Source of the DNA: an uncultured Collinsella sp.
GTDB lineage: Bacteria > Actinomycetota > Coriobacteriia > Coriobacteriales > Coriobacteriaceae
Direction of reading: 5' to 3'
Assembly (NCBI GenBank): GCA_937958315.1
Contig: CALFGH010000079.1
Span: 1-8,611, forward strand
Length of the DNA: 8,611 nucleotides
Shown: piece by piece, positions 1 through 6,364 of the stretch
Position numbering within the stretch: the stretch's first letter is position 1
Layout: each line of letters starts with the position of its first letter
Notes under the pieces: model-generated
The model's input: only the letters and a program-made list of their open reading frames with translations
Told to the model about the DNA's origin: nothing
The model's database searches: none
Program-made: the position numbers and the translations under genes

Positions 1-1328
1 AGGGTGCCGGCGAGGACGCTCCTGCGCCCGCCGCCCGTACTGCGGCTCTGACGCTGGCGCTGGTCGCACCGTTGCGCGACCGCATGGCCCATGAGAACGC
101 CGCCAACGTGTTCGATGGCATTGAGATGCCGCTCGTGCCGGTGCTTGCCAAGATGGAGCGCGCGGGCATGCTTGTAGACCCCGACCGTCTGCATAGTCTG
201 TCCGAGGGGCTTGCTACCCAGATTGCCGAGGTCGAGCGCAGCATCCGCGACCTGGCAGGGGACGAGACCTTTAACATCGGCAGCCCCATGCAGCTCTCGC
301 ACGTGCTGTTTGACGTTATGGGGCTTCCGACCAAGGGCCTCAAAAAGACCAAGCGCGGCTACTATTCGACCAACGCCAAGGTTCTGAGCGATCTTGCCCG
401 TGACCACGAAATCGTGCGTCTGATCTTGGACTGGCGTGAGAAGTCCAAGATCAAGTCCACCTATCTGGACACGCTGGGCCCGCTGCGCCGCGGTGACGGT
501 CGCGTGCACACCACGTACAACCAGACCATCACGGCAACGGGACGCCTGTCCTCGAGCGACCCGAACCTGCAGAACATCCCGACGCGCTCGGAGCTGGGCC
601 GTACCGTCAAGACGGCGTTTTCGGCAGGCGAGGGAAGTGTCTTTTTGGCGGTGGACTACTCGCAGATCGAGCTGCGTCTGCTGGCGCATCTCTCGGGTGA
701 CGAGCACCTGGTGCGCGCCTTTAACGAGGGCGAGGACTTCCATGCCGAGACGGCGGCGCGCGTGTTTGGCGTGCCGGTGTCCGAGGTAACGCCCGACTTG
801 CGCAGTCGCGCCAAGGCCGTGAACTTTGGCATCGTGTATGGTCAGCAGGCCTACGGCCTGTCGCAGTCGCTGCATATCTCGATGGCCGAGGCGCGCGACA
901 TGATCGACCGCTACTACGAGGCCTATCCGGGCGTGCGCACGTTCCTCGACAACGTGGTGGCGCGTGCCAAGCAGACAGGTTACGCCGAGACCATGTACGG
1001 CCGCCGTCGCCACATTCCGGAGCTCAAGGCCAAAAACCCGCAACTCCGCGGCTTTGGCGAGCGCACGGCCATGAACCACCCCATGCAGGGTACCGCCGCC
1101 GACATCATCAAGATCGCGATGGCCCGCGTAAGCCGACGCCTGGAAGAAGAGGGCTTTGCCGCTCACATGATCCTACAGGTGCACGACGAACTGGACTTTG
1201 AGTGCCCGGTCGACGAAGTCGAGCGCCTGACCACCATGGTCCAAGACGTCATGGAACACGTCGTAGACCTACGAGTACCCCTAATCGCCGAAGCTAGCAC
1301 CGGCATAACCTGGGCCGACGCCAAGTAA
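1..1328 (+). CDS. polA: DNA polymerase I, C-terminal polymerase part (5'-truncated by window)
   Basis: Template-directed DNA polymerase used in excision repair and Okazaki fragment processing. The frame is open from base 3 with no start, so the gene begins upstream; about 441 residues are visible, equal to the whole family A polymerase domain plus a short piece of the preceding exonuclease-like domain. Family A motifs are clear: TATGRLSSSDPNLQNIP at about 534-582; motif A VDYSQIELR at 651-677, with the metal-binding Asp at 654-656; motif B (O helix) RSRAKAVNFGIVYG at 801-842; and motif C QVHDELDFE at 1176-1202, with the second catalytic Asp at 1185-1187. The O-helix carries Phe (825-827) where Taq has Phe667, a residue known to disfavour dideoxynucleotides. 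YGQQAYGL replaces the more common YGMSAFGL. Any 5' nuclease domain lies outside the window. The last ~60 codons use CTA, CGA, GTA, ATA and GAA far more than the rest. A terminator follows 33 bases after the stop. Confidence 0.97.
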   Translation, partial: GAGEDAPAPAARTAALTLALVAPLRDRMAHENAANVFDGIEMPLVPVLAKMERAGMLVDPDRLHSLSEGLATQIAEVERSIRDLAGDETFNIGSPMQLSHVLFDVMGLPTKGLKKTKRGYYSTNAKVLSDLARDHEIVRLILDWREKSKIKSTYLDTLGPLRRGDGRVHTTYNQTITATGRLSSSDPNLQNIPTRSELGRTVKTAFSAGEGSVFLAVDYSQIELRLLAHLSGDEHLVRAFNEGEDFHAETAARVFGVPVSEVTPDLRSRAKAVNFGIVYGQQAYGLSQSLHISMAEARDMIDRYYEAYPGVRTFLDNVVARAKQTGYAETMYGRRRHIPELKAKNPQLRGFGERTAMNHPMQGTAADIIKIAMARVSRRLEEEGFAAHMILQVHDELDFECPVDEVERLTTMVQDVMEHVVDLRVPLIAEASTGITWADAK

Positions 1329-1361
1329 AGGCGCACCAACAATTCCAAAGTAACCAAAACA

Positions 1362-1395
1362 GAAGGGGGCTCCTTGCCAACAAGGAGCCCCCTTC
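1362..1395. terminator. Intrinsic terminator between convergent polA and HAD gene
   Basis: Perfect 15-bp stem (1362-1376 with 1381-1395) and a 4-base loop CCAA. On the + strand the tail is only ATTCCAAAAAA, poor in T. Read on the - strand the stem is followed by TGTTTTGGTT, a better U-tract. It probably ends polA and backs up termination of the HAD gene. Confidence 0.85.
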
Positions 1396-1461
1396 ATTCC
1401 AAAAAATCAGCCAAGTATCTAGACGCCAAGACGCCATCCAGGCGGCAAGTAAGTCAACGTA

Positions 1462-1587
1462 GCCATGCCCGGGGCCGGCCGTTTGATTTTTGTAGATTCC
1501 GCACGAGCCGAAGAGCACTTAATGTGCTCTTCGAGCGAGCCCAGGACCTGACCGAACAAAAATCAAACGGCCGGCCCCGGGCATGGC
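1462..1587. repeat. 126-bp palindromic element with 32-bp perfect inverted arms
   Basis: The arms 1462-1493 and 1556-1587 are perfect reverse complements over 32 bp. Each arm, read inward, runs from a GC-rich block containing GGGGCCGGCC to a T-rich end TTTGATTTTTGT. The 62-bp centre holds a second palindrome, CGAAGAGCAC / GTGCTCTTCG (1509-1518 with 1524-1533), with loop TTAAT. The right arm ends 7 bases from the stop of the HAD gene on the - strand, so a HAD transcript would end in this structure. No target-site duplication is visible and no coding sequence is credible inside. It may be a bidirectional terminator, a REP/MITE-like dispersed repeat, or an invertible segment; the sequence alone does not decide. 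Confidence 0.9.
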
Positions 1588-1594
1588 GGCGAGT

Positions 1595-2422
1595 TTAACG
1601 AGCCGCCAGGATGGCGTCGATGAGCGTCAGTACGCCCCCGTCGTTGTTGCTCGGAATGCGCCACTTAGCGTGCGCGTTCATGTGCTCCTCGGCATTGTCC
1701 ACGATAAAGCTGTGTCCGACGCGCTCCAGCATGGGGATGTCGTTGTAAGTATCGCCCACGGCGGCGGCGTCGGCGATATCGATCCCGAGCTGCTCGCACA
1801 GGTGCGCGACGCCAGCGCCCTTGTCGACACCCAGGTTCATAAAGTCGATCCACTCGCGGCCCGCATTGGTGACATAGAGTCGGTCCGAGAATGCCGGGCT
1901 GTAGTCCTCGCGAAACGCTGGCTCGGCATCGTAGGCGGGGAAGAAGATCGAAATCTTGTTGGACTCGATATCAATGCCCTCAAAGCTATCGACGTAGTTG
2001 ATCGTGTTGTAGTACACGCTGATCTCGTCGTGATACTGATGGTCGCGGGCGAGCACATAGAACTCGTCGTAGCAGCACAGGACGGGAACGGCGCGCGGGT
2101 CCTCCGAGGCGCGAGCGAGCACCTGCTGATACAGCGCCACATCGATGTTGCTCTTATAGATATAGTTGCCGCGATAGATGACGCAGGCTCCGTTATCGGG
2201 ACAAAAAGCAAGGCGGTTTTTTATGCCCTCGAACATTTCCTCGAGCTTGGGGGCGGGACGTCCGCTGGCGGGGCAGAATACGATGCCGGCGTCGGCGAGC
2301 TTGTCCAGGCGCTCATCAAGACCCTGTGGTAACACGCGCTCGTCGGTTAGTAACGTCTTGTCCATATCGACGGCGAGAATTTTAATGTTTCCGATATTGG
2401 CGTCCGATTCGTAAGTTTGCAT
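1595..2422 (-). CDS. Cof-type HAD-superfamily phosphatase (subclass IIB)
   Basis: Predicted cytosolic Mg-dependent phosphatase of 275 residues, the usual Cof/YbiV size; relatives act on sugar phosphates, flavin or pyridoxal phosphates, and the substrate cannot be read from sequence. HAD motif I is VDMDKT with nucleophile Asp19 and general acid Asp21; motif II is PASGRP with Ser53; motif III is Lys201 (GVDKG); motif IV is GDTYND (223-228) with the metal-binding acidic residues. The region between motifs II and III, about 60-195, is the C2B cap that sets specificity. The start is ATG at 2420-2422, preceded by GAAAGG (2432-2437 on the - strand) at 9-base spacing. It diverges from argG, so the 2423-2977 region, including its ARG-box-like sites, could influence both genes. 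Its 3' end runs into the 126-bp palindrome. Confidence 0.92.
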   Translation of the reverse strand: MQTYESDANIGNIKILAVDMDKTLLTDERVLPQGLDERLDKLADAGIVFCPASGRPAPKLEEMFEGIKNRLAFCPDNGACVIYRGNYIYKSNIDVALYQQVLARASEDPRAVPVLCCYDEFYVLARDHQYHDEISVYYNTINYVDSFEGIDIESNKISIFFPAYDAEPAFREDYSPAFSDRLYVTNAGREWIDFMNLGVDKGAGVAHLCEQLGIDIADAAAVGDTYNDIPMLERVGHSFIVDNAEEHMNAHAKWRIPSNNDGGVLTLIDAILAAR

Positions 2423-2508
2423 AAAAGCGAGCCTTTCGTTTCGAGTTTGTTTCAGACGTTATAACCATCAACCCGTAGTCGGCCGTATTTTCGCAGGATT
2501 GGCGCGTA

Positions 2509-2526
2509 TTTGCATCACTATTCACA
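2509..2526. promoter_or_regulatory. ARG-box-like ArgR operator 1 upstream of argG
   Basis: The core TGCAT-CACT-ATTCA (2511-2524) fits the ArgR/AhrC operator pattern of an imperfect 18-bp palindrome with TGAAT/TGCAT and ATTCA half-sites 4 bases apart. Position 470 bp before argG and about 40 bp before its likely promoter supports arginine repression by ArgR. The argR gene is not in the window, so the regulator is inferred. Confidence 0.6.
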
Positions 2527-2532
2527 AACTAA

Positions 2533-2547
2533 TGAAAAAACTTTTCA
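2533..2547. promoter_or_regulatory. Second ARG-box-like palindrome
   Basis: TGAAAA-AAC-TTTTCA is a palindrome with perfect 6-bp arms. Its centre is about 22 bp from that of operator 1, close to the two-turn spacing (about 21 bp) known for paired ARG boxes bound by an ArgR hexamer. It departs from the box consensus in spacing (15 rather than 14 bases), so it is a weaker call than operator 1. Confidence 0.4.
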
Positions 2548-2565
2548 GAAATTTGAATTTGTCGC

Positions 2566-2593
2566 TTGTGCTGCGGGCACTTTAGCGTAATAT
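2566..2593 (+). promoter_or_regulatory. Likely promoter of the argG leader
   Basis: TTGTGC (2566-2571) and TAATAT (2588-2593) are spaced 16 bases apart in an AT-rich patch within a GC-rich genome. Transcription would begin near 2600, giving a leader of about 375 nt before argG. TATAGC (2591-2596) is an alternative -10. The -35 is poor, consistent with a regulated promoter. Confidence 0.45.
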
Positions 2594-2696
2594 AGCGACC
2601 ATCGAAAACGGGGACGGAAAAACAACCGCTTACCGAGGAAAAGGTACCGTTTGCGATATTAGAATTGCGCCCGGCGATAGGTGAAAGGAGAGGCAG

Positions 2697-2771
2697 ATGC
2701 AGTTCGTAAAGATCATCACTACTGCAGACAATGCCATCCGACGCCAGCGCGCAATTTCCCGACGACGATAA
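2697..2771 (+). CDS. Arginine-rich leader peptide of argG (24 aa)
   Basis: A 24-codon ORF starts at ATG 2697 behind an excellent ribosome binding site, AAGGAG (2685-2690), with 6-base spacing, and stops at TAA 2769-2771. Six of its last ten residues are arginine (positions 15, 16, 18, 22, 23, 24). It ends IRRQRAISRRR followed directly by the stop. Four of the six codons are CGA, which the inosine tRNA decodes poorly; argG and its neighbours prefer CGC/CGT. Arginine codons clustered at the end of a short translated ORF before an arginine biosynthesis gene are the hallmark of amino-acid-sensing leader peptides (as in trp and his leaders). The peptide itself probably has no function; its translation rate would report arginyl-tRNA supply. 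The regulatory role is inferred. The stop is 206 bases before argG. Confidence 0.7.
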   Translation: MQFVKIITTADNAIRRQRAISRRR

Positions 2772-2920
2772 CAATCGTCTCTGTCCTTATGGGGCGTAAC
2801 GCCTCAACAGAGTCATTTTGAGGTCGTTGGGTTTTATGCACGACATAGCCGCATGTTTCTAGGGCATGCCTGTGATGCATTCTGCTGAATAACCTGATAT
2901 TGCACGGTTTTTGACCTCAA
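2764..2920 (+). promoter_or_regulatory. Structured argG leader RNA, possible attenuator
   Basis: Four helices can be drawn. (a) GACGAT/ATCGTC at 2764-2769 with 2774-2779, holding the last CGA codons and the stop of the leader peptide. (b) CTCTGT/ACAGAG at 2779-2784 with 2807-2812, capped by GGGGCG/CGCCTC at 2791-2796 with 2800-2805, followed by TCATTTT, terminator-like. (c) An imperfect three-tier hairpin of three 5-bp helices: 2836-2840 with 2876-2880, 2844-2848 with 2870-2874, and 2851-2855 with 2865-2869. (d) A long-range 8-bp helix TTGAGGTC/GACCTCAA, 2818-2825 with 2913-2920, enclosing (c). Helices (a) and (b) share base 2779, so a ribosome at the arginine codons would disturb (a) and could alter (b). 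No classical terminator with a long U-tract lies right before argG, so the exact mechanism is open. Confidence 0.45.
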
Positions 2921-2977
2921 GGTGACTTGCAACTGACCGATGTTCTAACTAGCTAACAAGGGCGAAAGGAAACAGCC

Positions 2978-4204
2978 ATGAGCAAGGAAAAAGTCGTTCT
3001 CGCATATTCCGGTGGTCTTGATACATCTGTATGTGTCAAATGGCTCCAGGACGAGAAGAATCTCGATGTCGTTTGTGTCTGCGGCAACGTGGGCCAGGAG
3101 GAGACTGGCCTGGATGCCAAGAAGCAGAAGGCGCTCGACCTGGGCGTTCTCGATTGCCAGGTTCTCGACCTGCGCGACGAGTTCTCCGATGAGTTCCTGA
3201 CTAAGGCCATCGCCGCAAACTCCATGTACGAGAACAAGTACCCGTTGCTCTCCGCCCTGTCTCGCCCGCTGCTCGCCAAGAAGCTTGTCGAGGTCGCTCA
3301 CGAGTTTGGCGCTACCTACGTCGCTCACGGCTGCACCGGCAAGGGTAACGACCAGGTTCGTTTTGAGGCTGCCGTCAAGGCCCTCGACCCCGAGCTCAAG
3401 GTTATCGCCCCGGTTCGCGAGTGGGATCTTAAGTGCCGTCCCGACGAGGTCGCCTATGCTCACGCCCACAACGTGCCGGTTCCCGAGGGTGCCAACGACA
3501 ACCCCTATTCCATCGACGACAACCTGTGGGGTCGTGCCATTGAGTGTGGCCACCTGGAAGATCCCTGGAACGAGCCGCTCGACGACGCCTGGGTTATGAC
3601 CAAGAACCCCGAGGACACGCCGGACACCCCGACCTATACCGAGATTGAGTTTGAGGCCGGCAAGCCCGTCGCCGTCGACGGCAAGAAGATGAAGCTCTCC
3701 GAGATCATCATCGCCCTCAACAAGATCTCTGGCGACAACGGCTTTGGCCGTCTCGATCTGGTCGAGGATCGTCTGGTGGGCCTCAAGAGCCGCGAGTGCT
3801 ACGAGGTTCCCGGCGCCCTGACGCTCATCACCGCTCATAAGGCGCTTGAGGACATCTGCGTCGAGGGCGACTTGCTCAAGACTAAAATTAAGCTCGAGCA
3901 GGATTGGGCCACCGCCGTGTACAACGGCCAGTGGTACAGCCCGCTCAAGAACGCGCTCGATGCCTTTATGGCCGATACCCAGAAGTTCGTGACCGGCACC
4001 GTCCGCCTGAAGTTCTTTAAGGGCAACTGCCATGTCGTCGGCCGCAAGAGCCCGTTTAGCTTGTATGACTACGGTCTGGCTACCTACGACCGCGACACCA
4101 CGTTTGACGAGAAGGCCAGCGCCGGCTTTATCGAGATCGATACGCTGTCGCTCAAGACGTGGGCTAAGGTCCAGGGTCCCAGCTCTGCTGCCGCTCAGGC
4201 TTAG
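2978..4204 (+). CDS. argG: Argininosuccinate synthase
   Basis: Cytosolic enzyme that joins citrulline and aspartate, using ATP, to make argininosuccinate, the penultimate step of arginine synthesis. The 408-residue length fits the common ~400-residue bacterial type. The N-terminal ATP pyrophosphatase P-loop AYSGGLDTS spans residues 9-17. The substrate-binding GCTGKGNDQVRFE segment is residues 118-130, followed by the synthetase domain with the expected NPYSIDDNLWGR motif. The start ATG at 2978 has AAAGGA (2965-2970) at 7-base spacing. It is the first structural gene after an ARG-box/leader-peptide control region and is followed by a hairpin chain and terminator, so it is probably transcribed mainly on its own. 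argH lies about 520 bases downstream rather than in a tight operon. No odd residues were noticed. Confidence 0.98.
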   Translation: MSKEKVVLAYSGGLDTSVCVKWLQDEKNLDVVCVCGNVGQEETGLDAKKQKALDLGVLDCQVLDLRDEFSDEFLTKAIAANSMYENKYPLLSALSRPLLAKKLVEVAHEFGATYVAHGCTGKGNDQVRFEAAVKALDPELKVIAPVREWDLKCRPDEVAYAHAHNVPVPEGANDNPYSIDDNLWGRAIECGHLEDPWNEPLDDAWVMTKNPEDTPDTPTYTEIEFEAGKPVAVDGKKMKLSEIIIALNKISGDNGFGRLDLVEDRLVGLKSRECYEVPGALTLITAHKALEDICVEGDLLKTKIKLEQDWATAVYNGQWYSPLKNALDAFMADTQKFVTGTVRLKFFKGNCHVVGRKSPFSLYDYGLATYDRDTTFDEKASAGFIEIDTLSLKTWAKVQGPSSAAAQA

Positions 4205-4220
4205 CGCCTCCTTCCCTTGG

Positions 4221-4350
4221 TATCCGCGCGGCCCATCCGCGTGATACATAACGGGCGCACGGGGTCCCTACCTTTCGTTATGCTTGCTGACACTTCTGAA
4301 CTTCGGTGGCCCCTACGTTCCGCCCGCATATATGATGCCGCGTCTGCGGC
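4221..4350 (+). other. Hairpin-rich argG 3' untranslated region
   Basis: Two hairpins abut directly: 4221-4246 (10 bp with one bulge, loop CCCAT) and 4247-4282 (CATAACG/CGTTATG, 7 bp). A third, GCCGC-GTCT-GCGGC, is at 4337-4350. None has a U-tract, so they are not terminators themselves. They may protect the argG 3' end or be part of a small RNA. TATGAT at 4331-4336 looks like a -10 box but has no good -35. Nothing here codes for a credible protein. Confidence 0.4.
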
Positions 4351-4357
4351 TGAGTCC

Positions 4358-4387
4358 GAGCCCCGCCGGGGTTGTCCGGCGGGGCTC
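4358..4387 (+). terminator. Likely terminator downstream of argG
   Basis: Perfect 12-bp GC-rich stem GAGCCCCGCCGG / CCGGCGGGGCTC (4358-4369 with 4376-4387), 6-base loop GGTTGT. The tail CTTCTATCAATTT is only moderately T-rich, so read-through into the downstream small ORF and argH is possible. Confidence 0.7.
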
Positions 4388-4437
4388 CTTCTATCAATTT
4401 GGCGGCTCTGTGCCTATATATATGAGGAGTATCCATT

Positions 4438-4608
4438 ATGTTCAATGCTGTCGCGCATGTCTTACTTGCCCTCGCGCCCGAGTTCGATGCTGCAAAGGTC
4501 GAGGACGTTCCCATGAGCCTGAAGGCCTGGATCGATGGTTCGCAAGGCAACATCCGGAGGGAGACGTTGGGCGCCAAGTGCCTGGTGCGTCACTTCTTTG
4601 CAAATTAG
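4438..4608 (+). CDS. Small hypothetical protein (56 aa)
   Basis: Not recognised. ATG 4438 follows AGGAG (4425-4429) at 8-base spacing, one of the best ribosome binding sites in the window, and the frame runs 56 codons to TAG 4606-4608. Codon use is GC-rich and like its neighbours. It begins MFNAVAHVLLALAPEFDAAK, a short hydrophobic and acidic N-terminus, then has a basic C-terminus with IRRE and CLVRHFFAN. The hydrophobic stretch (about residues 4-14) is too short for a confident membrane segment, and no signal peptide, metal-binding cysteine pair or DNA-binding motif is visible. It lies between the argG terminator and argH, 118 bases before the argH start, so it may be cotranscribed with argH. 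The arginines are scattered, so it does not look like an arginine leader peptide. It could also be the remnant of a longer gene. Confidence 0.55.
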   Translation: MFNAVAHVLLALAPEFDAAKVEDVPMSLKAWIDGSQGNIRRETLGAKCLVRHFFAN

Positions 4609-4726
4609 CTACATGGCCCCGCGCACGGTGGGGAATGTGTAAAACTAGCGGTTGAAAAATCGCTTTAGCGACATGGCGCATTGCTTTGGGCGCTTGTTTT
4701 GGTATTTGGAGAAAGGGGACGGTTCC

Positions 4727-6157
4727 ATGGCTCTTTGGGGCGGTCGTTTTGAGGCGGGAGTGGCCGAGGTCACGCAGGAGTTTGGCGCGTCGCTGCCGGT
4801 CGACAAACATCTCTATAAGCAGGATATCGCTGGTTCTAAGGCGCATGCCAAGATGCTGGCGGCCCAGGGCATCATTAGTGCCGAGGACGAGCAAGCGATT
4901 GCCGAGGGCCTGACCGGAATCGAACAGGATATCGATGCCGGCAACTTCACCTTCGATATCAACGATGAGGATATTCATATGTCCATCGAGAGCGAGCTGA
5001 CGCGCCGCGTCGGTGAGGCCGGTAAGCGCTTGCATACCGGGCGTTCGCGCAACGACCAGGTGGCGACCGATACGCGCCTGGGCGTCAAGGCGTTGGCCAA
5101 GGAGCTCATGGAGGCCAATCTGCAGCTGCGCCATGTGCTGGTGGATGCGGCCAAGAAGTACGACAAGGTGATTCTGCCGGGCTACACGCACATGCAGCAT
5201 GCTCAGCCCGTGCTGCTGTCGCATCACCTGCTGGCGTATTCCTGGATGTTCGCGCGCGATTTTACGCGCCTGAAGGCCGCCTTTGATGCCGCCGACAACT
5301 GCCCGCTGGGTGCTGCCGCGCTTGCCGGTACGAGCTATCCGCTCGATCGCCAGATGACGGCTGCCGAGCTTGGCTTTGCGGGCGTGATTCCTAACTCGCT
5401 CGACGCCGTCTCCGACCGCGATTTCCTCCTCGATCTGCACTATGCCGGCTCCGTTATGGCCATGCACCTGTCGCGTCTTTCCGAGGAGATCGTGCTGTGG
5501 TCGAGCTCCGAGTTTGGCTTTATCACGCTTTCCGACTCGTACTCCACCGGCTCGTCCATCATGCCGCAAAAGAAGAACCCCGACTTTGCCGAGCTTATTC
5601 GCGGCAAGAGCGGCCGCGTGTACGGCAACTTGGTGCAGCTGCTCGTGACCATGAAGGGCCTGCCGCTTGCCTATAACAAGGACCTGCAGGAGGACAAGGA
5701 GGGCGCGCTCGATACTGCCCACACGCTCATGCAGTGCCTGTCCGTTATGGCCGGTATGATCTCGACCTGGACCGTCAACGAGGGCGCCATGGCGCGCGAG
5801 TGTGGCGTGGGCCACTTGGCAGCCACCGACGTTGCCGATTACCTGGCAAAGCGCGGTCTGCCGTTCCGCGAGGCGCACGCCGTGGTGGGCCATCTGGTCT
5901 TGATGTGTGAGAAGCGCGGCTGCAATCTTGAGGACCTGCCGTTTGAGGTGTTCCAGGAGGCAAGCCCGCTCTTTGAGCGCGATATTACCGAGGCGCTCGA
6001 CATCCCGTCGATTGTCGCCGCGCGCACGACCGAGGGCGGCACCGCTCCTGCCGCCGTTGCCGTGCAGTTGGGGCGCGCCGAGGCACAGCTCGTGGCCGAT
6101 GAGGGCGTGTTTGGATCGCTGACCAAGGTCGTCAAGATGGGTCACGGGGCAAAGTAG
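4727..6157 (+). CDS. argH: Argininosuccinate lyase
   Basis: Cytosolic homotetrameric lyase that splits argininosuccinate into arginine and fumarate, the last step of arginine synthesis. The 476 residues fit the family (about 460-470). The start is ATG 4727, giving MALWGGRFEAG, the conserved N-terminus of the family, behind AAAGGGG (4712-4718); the frame stays open 25 codons further upstream to a TTG, which lacks the family N-terminus. Motifs of the fumarase/aspartase superfamily are HTGRSRNDQV (residues 103-112), YTHMQHAQP with catalytic His155, and the signature GSSIMPQKKNP (275-285), whose mobile loop carries the catalytic serine. All appear intact. No clear promoter was found in 4609-4726; TTGAAA at 4652 lacks a matching -10. 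A terminator follows about 50 bases after the stop. Confidence 0.98.
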   Translation: MALWGGRFEAGVAEVTQEFGASLPVDKHLYKQDIAGSKAHAKMLAAQGIISAEDEQAIAEGLTGIEQDIDAGNFTFDINDEDIHMSIESELTRRVGEAGKRLHTGRSRNDQVATDTRLGVKALAKELMEANLQLRHVLVDAAKKYDKVILPGYTHMQHAQPVLLSHHLLAYSWMFARDFTRLKAAFDAADNCPLGAAALAGTSYPLDRQMTAAELGFAGVIPNSLDAVSDRDFLLDLHYAGSVMAMHLSRLSEEIVLWSSSEFGFITLSDSYSTGSSIMPQKKNPDFAELIRGKSGRVYGNLVQLLVTMKGLPLAYNKDLQEDKEGALDTAHTLMQCLSVMAGMISTWTVNEGAMARECGVGHLAATDVADYLAKRGLPFREAHAVVGHLVLMCEKRGCNLEDLPFEVFQEASPLFERDITEALDIPSIVAARTTEGGTAPAAVAVQLGRAEAQLVADEGVFGSLTKVVKMGHGAK

Positions 6158-6208
6158 AGGTTTGGCTGAAGCTGCTTTGGCCATTAATTGATAAATCGTT
6201 TTGCTTTT

Positions 6209-6242
6209 GCGGGCGTCTGCTGTTGCGGGCGCCCGTATTTTG
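6209..6242 (+). terminator. Terminator of argH
   Basis: Seven-bp stem GCGGGCG / CGCCCGT (6209-6215 with 6230-6236, one G-U pair), a 14-base loop, then ATTTTG. The long loop makes it weaker than the other terminators in the window, but position and T-tract fit. Confidence 0.65.
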
Positions 6243-6323
6243 TTGCTATGGGGGAGGGGCTTGTCGAGAACTTCTGTAGGACCTTTGGGCAGGTTGTGAA
6301 GGGGATACGTTCGCGGGTGGCAA

Positions 6324-6364
6324 CCGACCGTCCGCTCGGTTCGATGCGGTTGATGGGCGGTCGG
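6324..6364. other. 10-bp inverted repeat in the argH-ndk gap
   Basis: CCGACCGTCC (6324-6333) pairs with GGGCGGTCGG (6355-6364), 10 bp with one G-U pair, around a 21-base loop. No T-tract follows. It sits in the otherwise unexplained stretch 6243-6400, where no protein-coding frame or known RNA was recognised. Confidence 0.45.

Noticed and set aside
1462..1587. CRISPR or attC-type cassette site
   Set aside because: There is only one inverted pair with no direct repeat-spacer periodicity, and no integrase or cas gene nearby.
1583..2332. 249-codon open frame on the + strand opposite the HAD phosphatase
   Set aside because: The - strand gene has all four HAD motifs and a ribosome binding site; the + frame has none and begins inside the palindromic arm.
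2529..2774. 81-codon frame on the - strand in the argG leader
   Set aside because: It crosses the promoter and operator region in AT-rich DNA, has no good start signal and lies opposite the better supported leader peptide.
2772..2977. Arginine T-box riboswitch in the argG leader
   Set aside because: No AGGGTGGNACCGCG-like antiterminator core is present; the arginine-rich ORF explains arginine sensing better.
2945..4249. Long open frame (434 codons) on the - strand opposite argG
   Set aside because: Same cause: shadow of argG codon bias, with no recognisable motif in the translation.
4652..4726. Upstream start (TTG 4652) for argH
   Set aside because: The extra 25 residues are not typical of the family, while ATG 4727 gives the conserved MALWGGRF start behind a good ribosome binding site.
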